DNA of 39,536 nucleotides, from assembly GCA_963580245.1 (NCBI GenBank), contig CAUZJO010000020.1:1-39536 (forward strand), in the 5' to 3' direction. Source of the DNA: CAUZJO01 sp963580245. GTDB lineage: Bacteria > Sumerlaeota > Sumerlaeia > MVZB01. Under the pieces are notes generated by a model. That model saw only the letters and a list, made by a program, of their open reading frames with translations. It had not been told where the DNA came from and ran no database searches. Position 1 is the stretch's first letter, and each line of letters begins with the position of its first letter. This document shows, piece after piece, positions 25,780 to 33,826 of the stretch. Position numbers and translations under genes: made by a program.

Positions 25780-26699
25780 GCCGGGATTCCCAGGTCCCGG
25801 AGCAGGTTCCTGACCGCCTCCACCTCCATTTCACGGCGGCACTGGAAGGTGAATGTCCCCCCGTGCGGCGTCAAGAGAACCTGTTCCATTCCAACCAACC
25901 GCCCATGGTAAGGTTCCTCCCAAAAGGCGTCAAACCATGCCCCCGCCACCTTCCCGCTCTCCAGCGCCTCGAGCAGCGCGTTCTCGTCAACCAAGCCGCC
26001 GCGGGCGCTGTTGAGCAGGACGACACCGTCGCGCATCCGCTCGAACTGCTCGGGGCCGAGCAGGACCTCCTCGCCGCTGAGGTGCAGCGAGATCACCTGG
26101 GCTTGGGCCAGGCCCTCCTCTAGACCAACAAGCTGCTCGCCGCCGGTCAGCGAAGAGGGATCGATGAAGGGGTCCGCCACCAGGAGCCGCGCGCCGAACG
26201 GTTGCAGCATCTGGGCCACACGGCGGCCGATCCGCCCATATCCGATCAGCAGGACGTTGGTTCCGATCAGCCCGGTCGTGACCTCTTTGGGCCATCCTCC
26301 GGCATGGAACGCCGCATTGATCCTGACCAGCCCGCGGCACAGCGCCAGCATCGCCGCCACGGTCAACTCTGCGACCGGCTGCGTCGGCGGCTCCGGCGTG
26401 TTCGAGACCTTCACGCCCAGTTCCTCGGCCGCCTCCAGATCGATGTTCGAGACGCCAATCCCCACCCGCGCCAGTGCCTTGAGCTTCGGCACGGCGCTGC
26501 TCAGCACCCGTCGGTTCAGGGGTTCCAACCCGGCGATAAGGCCATCCATCCCTTCGAGATGCTCGATGACTTCATCCTCGGTCAAACGCCGCCCGTAGGG
26601 GTTTGGGACAAACTCGATCCCGCTCTCGCGAAGCAAATCGGTGGGGGCGGAATCTTCGGCGGCGAACAAGGATGCGCCGATGGCTACTCGATGGGTCAT
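25776..26699 (-). CDS. D-isomer 2-hydroxyacid dehydrogenase (phosphoglycerate-dehydrogenase-like)
   Basis: A 307-residue NAD-dependent dehydrogenase. The Rossmann motif is GYGRIGRR at 153-160, and the catalytic residues are Arg233 (NSARGGLVDE), Glu262 and His279 (TPHGG). It lacks the C-terminal ACT or ASB regulatory domains of serine-pathway SerA, so a dedicated role is plausible: oxidation or reduction of a 2-hydroxy or sugar acid intermediate of the cluster. It follows the Gfo/Idh gene by 22 bases and overlaps the phosphatase by four. Confidence 0.85.
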   Translation of the reverse strand: MTHRVAIGASLFAAEDSAPTDLLRESGIEFVPNPYGRRLTEDEVIEHLEGMDGLIAGLEPLNRRVLSSAVPKLKALARVGIGVSNIDLEAAEELGVKVSNTPEPPTQPVAELTVAAMLALCRGLVRINAAFHAGGWPKEVTTGLIGTNVLLIGYGRIGRRVAQMLQPFGARLLVADPFIDPSSLTGGEQLVGLEEGLAQAQVISLHLSGEEVLLGPEQFERMRDGVVLLNSARGGLVDENALLEALESGKVAGAWFDAFWEEPYHGRLVGMEQVLLTPHGGTFTFQCRREMEVEAVRNLLRDLGIPA

Positions 26700-26721
26700 G
26701 GGCGGCTTTCCAAGCGGTGCA

Positions 26722-27780
26722 TTATCGGACGACCTTGGCCAAGTTGGCGGGATTCGGATTGTCCGCGCCGCTCGCGGGCCGGTCGGCCGCGTAGATATCG
26801 AAGACCAGCTTCATGACCTTGAACGCGTCCTCGGAATCGCCGCAGACAATAGGTTTGTCACCCAGGACGCAATCGACGAACTCCTCCATCTCGAGCTGCC
26901 AGGACGGATCGGTGTCGAAGTAAATCGCCTCCTCGCGCGGCTTGCCCGCGGCGAAACCGTCCTCGAACTGCTTGCGCGCGATCACGATCGTCTCGTCGCC
27001 GTAGCTGCGCGTCGAGGACAGAATGCCGTTGACGCTCAGGTAGCCGTCGGTCAGGAATATCTCGAGCGAGAAGCGGTGTTTCCAGTGCGTGCTCGAACTG
27101 TGAATCATCGCGATCCGGCCCTGGCGGTCACGCAACAGCGCGAAGGCGTTGTCCTCGACCTCGATGTCCCAGTAGGCCGTGTCGACCATGCTCTTGATCT
27201 CGACGAATTCGCCGCAGAACAGGCGGAACAGGTCGAGCATGTGGATGCCCTGGTCCAGCAGGATGCCGCCGCCGCACATCTCTTTTTTGCTGCGCCAGCT
27301 ATGCTCGAACCCCCCGCCGCCCGACTTGCCGTAAATCCCGCGCAACCACAGAATCCGGCCCAGCCGTCCACTGTCAATGATCCGTTTGGCTTCCTGGATG
27401 CCCGCGTGGTAACGGTGGTTGAAGCCGAATTTGAGCTTGAGCCCGGGGTTGCGCTTCTCCGCCTCGATCATCTGTTCAATGTCGGCCACGCAGGCGCCCG
27501 GCGGCTTCTCGCTGAAGACGTGCTTGCCGGCGTCGAGCGCCGACGTCACGACCTCGCGCGTCACATGATTGGGCGTACAAACGATAACGGCGTCCACGTC
27601 GGACTCGACCACGTCCTTGTAGTTTTGACTCAGCTCGAGGCGCGGGTAGTCGGCGAAGTTTTCGCTATCGGGGTCGGCGCCGACGGTCAGCACCGCGTCG
27701 GGATGGGCCTCGACCTCGCGCGCGCGGATGCGGCCCATCTTGCCGAGCCCAACAATGCCGATTTTCAATGGCTTATTCAC
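26722..27780 (-). CDS. Gfo/Idh/MocA-family sugar oxidoreductase
   Basis: A 352-residue NAD(P)-dependent oxidoreductase. The dinucleotide fold starts at residue 6 (IGIVGLGKMGRIRA), and the EKP signature of the family is in VFSEKPPGACV near 92-96. A beta-sheet domain follows with GGGILLDQGIHMLDLFR, the segment carrying the conserved D..H..D substrate residues. The family oxidises or reduces hydroxyls of sugars, inositols and nucleotide sugars. The start at 27780 borders a 262-base repeat island that separates it from the upstream isomerase gene, so the second half of the cluster may need its own promoter. Confidence 0.88.
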   Translation of the reverse strand: MNKPLKIGIVGLGKMGRIRAREVEAHPDAVLTVGADPDSENFADYPRLELSQNYKDVVESDVDAVIVCTPNHVTREVVTSALDAGKHVFSEKPPGACVADIEQMIEAEKRNPGLKLKFGFNHRYHAGIQEAKRIIDSGRLGRILWLRGIYGKSGGGGFEHSWRSKKEMCGGGILLDQGIHMLDLFRLFCGEFVEIKSMVDTAYWDIEVEDNAFALLRDRQGRIAMIHSSSTHWKHRFSLEIFLTDGYLSVNGILSSTRSYGDETIVIARKQFEDGFAAGKPREEAIYFDTDPSWQLEMEEFVDCVLGDKPIVCGDSEDAFKVMKLVFDIYAADRPASGADNPNPANLAKVVR

Positions 27781-27805
27781 CGTAATCCCTTGGCAACTTT
27801 ATTTT

Positions 27806-28028
27806 GAACAGAAGCGCGCAAAGATCGCAAAGCCTGCCCTGCTATATAGCCGCGCAGTAAGTAAGAGGAAATTCATGCAGATGTTGCGACTATTATAATT
27901 GACTCCTTCAAGTATTGCATTTACTGAATCCAGTGCGCGGCTATAATAGTGGCAAAAGCCTCCAATTCCGTTCTACTCGGCAACTTCAACTCAATCTCAA
28001 TCTTTGCGTCCTTCGCGACCTTCTGTTC
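27806..28028. repeat. Inverted-repeat element B (27-nt arms) inside the sugar gene cluster
   Basis: Arms at 27806-27832 (begins GAACAGAAGCGCGCAAAG) and 28002-28028 (ends GACCTTCTGTTC) match at 22 of 27 positions and are the same family as the arms of element A at 7916-8231. A second, inner inverted pair lies at 27842-27856 (CTATATAGCCGCGCA) and 27934-27949 (TGCGCGGCTATAATAG). The interior is AT-rich, unlike the surrounding genes. No ORF of note lies within. Confidence 0.7.
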
Positions 28029-28042
28029 AAATCCCGTTCCCT

Positions 28043-28708
28043 TCAGTGGTGCAGCTTGCGCCCACGCTTCATCGCCAGGTAGCCCGTCATCACGTGTTCG
28101 AGAATCGAGAATAGGTCCTCGACCGGCCCATATTCGTCGGGCGTGGTCGGCACGTGGACGCACACGTCGCACAGGTCCTTGAGTCGGCCTCCCTCGAACC
28201 CCGTCCAGCCGATGACCCGCCCGCCGCCGGCCTGGGCGAAGCGGACGCCGCGGATGATGTTCTCGCTGTTGCCGCTGACCGACAGGGCGATGATCGTATC
28301 CCCCGGCCGCATCATCGTCTGGAGCTGATAGGCGAAAATCTCCTCGTAGCCGACGTCGTTGGCGATGGCCGTCAGCGACTCCACGTTGTCAGTCAGCGAG
28401 ATCGCCCGGAACGGCGGCTGGCCCTCGACCCACGCCCCGGCCACGACGTCGTTGACGAAATGCGAACAGGTCGCCGAACTCCCCCCGTTGCCGATCAAAA
28501 AGACCGTGCCGTCGTCCTGGTAGGTCTGCTCGACGATATCGATCGCCTTTTCCATCCGTTCGACGTCCACGCTTTGCATGATCTCGGCCATGCGAGTGAA
28601 GTAGTCGCGGGCGTACTGCGCGCCCGACTCCGCCGACTCAAAAAATGCACTGAGCTGATACTTGCCGGCCTCGTTCGCGATTTGCAGCTTTTCGGTTGTG
28701 CTTGCCAT
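28043..28708 (-). CDS. SIS-domain sugar isomerase, phosphoheptose-isomerase (GmhA)-like
   Basis: A 221-residue SIS protein. GNGGSSATCSHFVNDVV near residue 74 and ALSVSGNSENI near 141 are the phosphosugar-binding motifs; the first closely resembles GmhA, which converts sedoheptulose 7-phosphate to D-glycero-D-manno-heptose 7-phosphate. A related keto-aldose isomerase reaction on another phosphosugar is equally possible. It starts four bases after the methyltransferase stop, so the two are co-transcribed, and it is separated from the Gfo/Idh gene by repeat element B. Confidence 0.82.
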   Translation of the reverse strand: MASTTEKLQIANEAGKYQLSAFFESAESGAQYARDYFTRMAEIMQSVDVERMEKAIDIVEQTYQDDGTVFLIGNGGSSATCSHFVNDVVAGAWVEGQPPFRAISLTDNVESLTAIANDVGYEEIFAYQLQTMMRPGDTIIALSVSGNSENIIRGVRFAQAGGGRVIGWTGFEGGRLKDLCDVCVHVPTTPDEYGPVEDLFSILEHVMTGYLAMKRGRKLHH

Positions 28709-28712
28709 GGCC

Positions 28713-29714
28713 CTATTCCTTCTTGCCCGCCACGCGCACGTGCGAACTGAGCCGGTGCTTCTGCAGGAACTCCTGGAAGTCGGCGAGGGCCCGCCGGTCG
28801 CGCTGGTGGAGCAGGTAGTCGATGAAATTCGGCAGCCGGATCGAGGGGTCGAGTTCGGCGGCGCGCTGGACGAACTCCACGTCGAGCTGGCCCGGCGTGC
28901 TCAGTTCGACCACTTCGAACCCCAACCGCTCATAAAGCCGACCGATCCCCTCGATCGACATCAGGTTGAGGTGTTCGGGGACGTAAATGTAAGGCGCCTT
29001 GTCCCACAACACGCGCAGGTCGAACCCGCTGATGGTCCGGGTCGTGGCGAAGATCATCCCCCCCGGCGAGAGCATCTCCCTGGCCGAGTGGAGGTAATCG
29101 AACGGCGAGAACTGGTGCTCGAGCTGCTCGAAGGCACTCAGGGCGCACAGGTCGTCGACCGGCCCGCCGCTGACCTCGGCCCCGGCCTCGCGGCACGCCT
29201 CGGCCACCCCCTCCAGCGGCCCGATGCTGAACAACTCGTCGAACAGATGCAGCCTGCCGATCTCCTCGAAGATGACCGGATAGTTCGTCCCCAGGTCGGC
29301 GTAGCGGCCCGACCGCGAGGACCCCGCCTCCTCCAGAATCCAGCCCAGCCACGAGACGTTGGAACGTAGGATATGGACACGCCGGGCCTGCTCGGTCGCC
29401 TGACTGAGGTGCTCGGCCCGATACTGGGCGGCCCGCGAGTGGCAATAATAGTCCCCCAGCTGGTCGGCCGAGGGCCGCGGCGAAACGTAAACCGACCCGC
29501 ACTCAGCACATTGGAGATAATGGAACCCGTCTTTGTCGAAGACCTCGGATTTCTCCTTGGCAGCGCAAGCGGGGCAGTCCACGTCGACCAGGCCGGCCGG
29601 GTCGCCGAAAAAGCACCGCGACTCCTCGATCGAGATCTCGCGAAACCGGCTCAGCAGCTTGGCGGGCCGGATGTCCGACTCGTGCAGATCACTTTGGACG
29701 ACCACATGCTTCAT
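28713..29714 (-). CDS. SAM-dependent methyltransferase with N-terminal zinc ribbon
   Basis: A 333-residue protein. CPAC near residue 50 and CAEC near 75 form a likely zinc-binding knuckle. A class I methyltransferase domain follows (about 115-290): YADLGTNYPVIFEEIG is a degenerate SAM-binding motif I, and AREMLSPGGMIFATTRTISG corresponds to the motif around strand 5. Similar zinc-ribbon methyltransferases act on nucleotide-linked or lipid-linked sugars. It is the first gene of the seven-gene cluster, so a methyl decoration of the sugar or polymer is inferred. The exact acceptor cannot be read. Confidence 0.75.
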   Translation of the reverse strand: MKHVVVQSDLHESDIRPAKLLSRFREISIEESRCFFGDPAGLVDVDCPACAAKEKSEVFDKDGFHYLQCAECGSVYVSPRPSADQLGDYYCHSRAAQYRAEHLSQATEQARRVHILRSNVSWLGWILEEAGSSRSGRYADLGTNYPVIFEEIGRLHLFDELFSIGPLEGVAEACREAGAEVSGGPVDDLCALSAFEQLEHQFSPFDYLHSAREMLSPGGMIFATTRTISGFDLRVLWDKAPYIYVPEHLNLMSIEGIGRLYERLGFEVVELSTPGQLDVEFVQRAAELDPSIRLPNFIDYLLHQRDRRALADFQEFLQKHRLSSHVRVAGKKE

Positions 29715-29896
29715 TATTCAGCGCCCCGATGAGGCTCAAAACCCATCCACCGCGTAAGTTCACCGCGATCAGTCTTGTAACCTATCCAATGTATGCCTTT
29801 GGGCGGCCATTGTCAAAAGGAACCCGCCGCCGGGGGGGACGGGCGGGCGTGATCCAGATTTGGGAGTCAAAGTCGCCTCGATGCCTGACCCCCGTT

Positions 29897-29993
29897 CGTG
29901 CTCGTGCTCGTAATCGTAATCGGTCTCTTCACTGCGTCCCCCCTCGTTTGTGGCCCGAAAAAAAGACCGATTACGATTACGAGCACGAGCACG
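29897..29993. repeat. ATTACGA-type hairpin repeat, copy 2 (perfect 30-bp inverted repeat)
   Basis: 29897-29926 (begins CGTGCTCGTGCTCG) and 29964-29993 (begins AGACCGATTACG) are perfect 30-base reverse complements around a 37-base loop with CACTGCGTCC and GTGGCCCGAAAAAAAG. The right arm continues as GAGCAC tandem units to 30001. A C/T-rich low-complexity tract follows at about 30013-30048. In the 452-base gap 29715-30166 no gene is seen; GAGGGG before 30167 is the ribosome binding site of the transporter gene. Confidence 0.85.
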
Positions 29994-30166
29994 AGCACGA
30001 GGCTACAGAAGGGGAACCTCGCCCTCTCCCTCTCCCTCGCCCTCTCCCCCGCCGCCGGGTGAATTTTGGATGGTGGATTCGCGATCACGGTGTTATGATC
30101 CCTCCGTTTTTGGCCCGATTTACGAGAATAAAAACCAGAAAGCCACCCTCCAGAGGGGCCTGATCC

Positions 30167-31543
30167 ATGAACGAGCGACGACTCTACATCGCAAGCTGCA
30201 TTGCCCTGGTCACTGCGGCGATGACCTTTTCGATCCGAGCCGACGCGATCCCGGCGATCATGGCGGATTTAAACTTCACCGACGAGCAGATGGGAAGGAT
30301 CGCCGGTCCAAGCATGTGGGCTTTTGCCATCTCGATCCTCTTGAGCGCCATGATCTTGGACAAAGTCGGGATGGGTCGACTGATGGTCATGGCCTTTTGG
30401 GCTCACGTCGGCGGCGTGGTATTGACCATTTTCGCATCCGGATTTTGGGCGATGTGGACCGGGACGCTTCTCATTGGCCTGGCCAACGGTTTCGTGGAGG
30501 GGGTGATCAACCCCCTGACCGCCACCATCTACAGGAAAGACAAATCCAAATTCCTCAACATCCTCCATGCCTGGTGGCCGGGTGGCCTTGTTATTGGCGG
30601 CTTGCTCGGCTATGCCCTGACCAAGACGATTGGGTTGGACGCCGAGGACGCGAGCCTTGAGACGATCAGCCTGGGTTGGAAGATCAAAACGGGCCTGATC
30701 CTGATCCCCACGATCATCTACGGGATCATGATTCTCGGTCAGAAGTTCCCCGAGACCGAGCGGGTCACCTCGGGCATCTCGTACGGCGATATGTTTAAGG
30801 AGATCTGGCGGCCACTGTTCATTCTGTTCGCCATCCTTATGATGTTGACGGCGGCCACCGAACTGGGGCCGGACCAATGGATCGTCCATATGCTGCAAAA
30901 ATCCATTAACATGAAAGACAGCATTCTCATTCTTGTCTACACGTCGGGGATCATGTTCGTGCTGCGCTTTTTCTTGGCGGGCTGGATGGTAAGATGGCTT
31001 ACCCCGATCGGCGTCTTGGTTTTTGCCTCCGTTTTCTCCGCCATTGGGCTGCTCGCGCTCAGTTCCACGAAAACGGCGATCACCGTCTTCCTCGCGGCCA
31101 CGATCTTCGGCATTGGTAAATCGTACTTCTGGCCGACGATGATGGGCGTTATCGCCGAACGGGTGCCCAAGGGCGGCGCGCTGGCGCTGGGGGTCCTGGG
31201 AGCGGCCGGCGTTTTCTCGGCCGGCTGGATCACGGTTCCAACGATGGGGTGGCTTCAGGACCACTACTCGATTGTCAAATTGCAAGAGGTCTCGCCGACA
31301 ACCCTGGAAATGGTGATCAATGAAAAGGGAACCGGTTTGGATAAGCACAAAGTGCTGGCACTTGAAGGCGCCAATGACAAGGCCGCCGTGGATCAGGCCG
31401 ATATTCATTCGGCCGTGATGACGTTTCGCTGGGTCGGCCTGATTCCTTGCATTCTCGCCGTCGTATTCGCCCTGGTCTTTTTACATTACAGGTCACGGGG
31501 CGGTTATCGGGCAGACTACATCCATGGGGATGCGGAAGATTAG
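30167..31543 (+). CDS. Major facilitator superfamily transporter
   Basis: A 458-residue membrane protein with about twelve hydrophobic segments in two halves. ILDKVGMGRLMVM in the loop after helix 2 is the position of the MFS signature, and NPLTATIYRKDKSKFLNILH followed by WWPGG resembles sugar-type MFS symporters of the FucP/glucose group. A periplasmic or cytosolic loop of about 60 residues (EVSPTTLEMVINEKGTGLDK and onward) before the last helix is an insertion. The substrate is unknown; a sugar or small metabolite is likely. GAGGGG precedes the ATG. Confidence 0.82.
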   Translation: MNERRLYIASCIALVTAAMTFSIRADAIPAIMADLNFTDEQMGRIAGPSMWAFAISILLSAMILDKVGMGRLMVMAFWAHVGGVVLTIFASGFWAMWTGTLLIGLANGFVEGVINPLTATIYRKDKSKFLNILHAWWPGGLVIGGLLGYALTKTIGLDAEDASLETISLGWKIKTGLILIPTIIYGIMILGQKFPETERVTSGISYGDMFKEIWRPLFILFAILMMLTAATELGPDQWIVHMLQKSINMKDSILILVYTSGIMFVLRFFLAGWMVRWLTPIGVLVFASVFSAIGLLALSSTKTAITVFLAATIFGIGKSYFWPTMMGVIAERVPKGGALALGVLGAAGVFSAGWITVPTMGWLQDHYSIVKLQEVSPTTLEMVINEKGTGLDKHKVLALEGANDKAAVDQADIHSAVMTFRWVGLIPCILAVVFALVFLHYRSRGGYRADYIHGDAED

Positions 31544-31594
31544 CGATCGCGCCGCCGACCTATTCCCTAAACCTCCCCGCCGCTCTGGACGCCA

Positions 31595-32581
31595 ATGCAC
31601 TACTTCATCCTGCGCCGCCTCTCTCATGGATTGTTGATTCTGTTGGGGGTGTCGTTTCTCACCTTTTTCATCATCAACCAGGCGCCCGGCGATTATCTGG
31701 ACCGCTATCGCTTGGACCCGCAAATCCCCAAGCATTGGATCGAGGAGGAGGAAGAGCGGCTGGGGCTGGATAAACCCTGGATCGTCACCTATTTTCTCTG
31801 GCTCAAGGGCATCGTCACACACCTGAACTTCGGCAAGTCGTTCCAATACAAAGAGCCGGTCTTTGAGATCCTGAAGGGCCGTGTGCTCAACACGCTGCTT
31901 CTCTCGTTCTGCTCGATCGTGTTTGCCTGGGTCGTGGCGATCCCGCTAGGGATCATGGCTGGCCACCTTCAGTATTCATGGTTTGACAAAGGGTCCTCGG
32001 TCGTCGCCTTTGTGGGCCTTTCGATCCCCAACGTCTTCTTGGCGTTGCTCGCCATCTATTTCGCCGCCCAAACAGGCTGGTTCCCCACCGGCGAGATGCG
32101 GGACAATGTCCACTGGGACGGTTTCACCCGCTGGCAGAAATTCCTGGACGTGGCCCATCACCTGGTCTTGCCCACGCTGGTGCTGGGCACGGCCATGACG
32201 GCCGAACTGATGCGCCAGATGCGCGGCCAACTCCTTGACGTGTTGCGCGCCGACTATATCCGCACGGCCCGCGCCAAGGGGGTCTCCGAGAGGGCGCTGC
32301 TGTTCAAGCACGCCGTGCGCAATGCCATCAATCCGCTGATCACGCTCTTCGGGTTTTCGCTGGCCAGTCTGCTTTCGGGCTCGGTCCTGGTCGAGCAAGT
32401 GACCAGTTACCCCGGCCTGGGACGCCTGACGGTCCGCGCCTTGTTCGATCAGGACATCTATCTGGTAATGGCCTCGGTGCTCGTGGCCACCACGATGTTG
32501 ATCTTGGGCAACCTGATGGCCGACATCCTGCTGGCATGGTCCGATCCGCGCATAAAGATCGAGGACAGCCTGACGGAGTAG
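31595..32581 (+). CDS. ABC transporter permease, DppB/OppB type
   Basis: A 328-residue inner-membrane permease of the peptide/nickel class, with six helices. FILRRLSHGLLILLGVSFLT is the typical first helix, and RTARAKGVSERALLFKHAVR is the EAA loop that contacts the ATPases. It is paired with the DppC-type permease two bases downstream. No ATPase or binding protein gene lies nearby, so those subunits must be encoded elsewhere. Confidence 0.9.
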   Translation: MHYFILRRLSHGLLILLGVSFLTFFIINQAPGDYLDRYRLDPQIPKHWIEEEEERLGLDKPWIVTYFLWLKGIVTHLNFGKSFQYKEPVFEILKGRVLNTLLLSFCSIVFAWVVAIPLGIMAGHLQYSWFDKGSSVVAFVGLSIPNVFLALLAIYFAAQTGWFPTGEMRDNVHWDGFTRWQKFLDVAHHLVLPTLVLGTAMTAELMRQMRGQLLDVLRADYIRTARAKGVSERALLFKHAVRNAINPLITLFGFSLASLLSGSVLVEQVTSYPGLGRLTVRALFDQDIYLVMASVLVATTMLILGNLMADILLAWSDPRIKIEDSLTE

Positions 32582-32583
32582 CG

Positions 32584-33744
32584 ATGAGCGAACCGACTCA
32601 AGACCCCCCGGCCCCGGACGCCCCCAAATCCCCCTGGCGCATCGTCATGGGACGGCTGCTGCGCAACCGGTTCGCGCTGCTGGGGGGGATGATCCTGGGG
32701 GTCCTGTATCTATCGGCGATCTTCGCCAACTTCTTCTCGCCCTATGACCCCGAGACGTCCTCGGATACGACCCACCATCCGCCCCACCACATCCGGTTCG
32801 TCGACCAGGAAGGGAAATTCCACCTACGGCCCTTCATTTATCGATACGCGATGACCGACTTGCTGCGACGCGCGTACGGGGTGGACACCTCCGAACGCTA
32901 TCCGATCCAATTCTTCGTCCAGGGCGAACCGTATCGGTTGCTCGGCCTGTTCGAGACTCGCCGGCGCCTGTTCGGCGTGGGCGGGGGCGATCAGGCCGGC
33001 GTGCGCATCTATCTGCTGGGTAGCGACTGGAACGGGCGCGACCTCTTCTCGCGCGTCCTGCACGGGGGCCGCATCTCGCTCAGCATCGGGCTCATCGGGA
33101 TCATGATCACGATGAGTCTGGGGATGCTGGTGGGCGGGATTTCGGGCTACTTCGCGGGCTGGGTCGACTTGGTGATGATGCGGGTCGTGGAGCTTTTGAT
33201 GTCCATCCCCGGGCTCTATCTGATCCTGGCCTTGCGCGCCGGGCTCTCGGGTGACAGCCCGTTCCTGCATTGGCTGTTCAGGCTCGAAGAGGGCGAGCAT
33301 CTGGGTTCGGGTCAGATTTATTTGCTGATCGTGGCCATCCTGGGTCTGGTGGGCTGGGGCGGGACCGCTCGCGTCATCCGGGGTCAGGTCCTGGCCGTCA
33401 AGGAGTTGGACTACGTGCGCGCGGCCCGCTCGCTCGGCGCCTCCCACCTGCGGATCATTATCCGTCACCTGTTGCCGAACACGTTCACCTACGTCATCGT
33501 CTCGGCGACGCTGGCGGTGCCCGCCTATATCCTGGGCGAGGTGGCGCTCAGTTTCCTGGGCGTGGGCATCGAGGAGCCGACCCCCTCGTGGGGGCTCATG
33601 CTCCACGACGGCCAGACCCTGCACACCTTGACGAGTGCCCCCTGGATCCTGGTGCCGGGGGTTTTCATCTTTGTCACCGTCTTCGCGTTCAATTTCCTGG
33701 GCGACGGCCTACGCGATGCCCTCGACCCCAAAGCTGTCGAATGA
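32584..33744 (+). CDS. ABC transporter permease, DppC/OppC type
   Basis: A 386-residue partner permease; RNRFALLGGMILGVLYLSAI is helix 1 and VRAARSLGASHLRIIIRHLL the EAA loop. Between helices 1 and 2 there is a long extracytoplasmic insert of about 110 residues (from PETSSDTTHHPPHH to QAGVRIYLLGSDWNGRDLFS), seen in the longer OppC/YejE-like proteins. ATG 32584 begins two bases after the DppB-type stop; the frame is open to 32536 but that part overlaps the upstream gene. Confidence 0.9.
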   Translation: MSEPTQDPPAPDAPKSPWRIVMGRLLRNRFALLGGMILGVLYLSAIFANFFSPYDPETSSDTTHHPPHHIRFVDQEGKFHLRPFIYRYAMTDLLRRAYGVDTSERYPIQFFVQGEPYRLLGLFETRRRLFGVGGGDQAGVRIYLLGSDWNGRDLFSRVLHGGRISLSIGLIGIMITMSLGMLVGGISGYFAGWVDLVMMRVVELLMSIPGLYLILALRAGLSGDSPFLHWLFRLEEGEHLGSGQIYLLIVAILGLVGWGGTARVIRGQVLAVKELDYVRAARSLGASHLRIIIRHLLPNTFTYVIVSATLAVPAYILGEVALSFLGVGIEEPTPSWGLMLHDGQTLHTLTSAPWILVPGVFIFVTVFAFNFLGDGLRDALDPKAVE

Positions 33745-33826
33745 GCCCGTCGCCCCGCACTGGCTCTGTCGGCCGGTCCGTTTTTGACGGAATCCGCCTG
33801 ACGCTGAGTCCGCCGCATGCGGCCCA

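Noticed and set aside
29950..30660. Frame with Arg-rich and charged repeats over the hairpin repeat
   Set aside because: It reads through the 30-bp inverted repeat and then out of frame through the transporter gene; it is not a gene.
30269..31408. Long minus-strand open frame (379 codons) opposite the MFS transporter
   Set aside because: Antisense of a well-supported membrane protein; His/Gln/Asp-rich with no recognisable domain.
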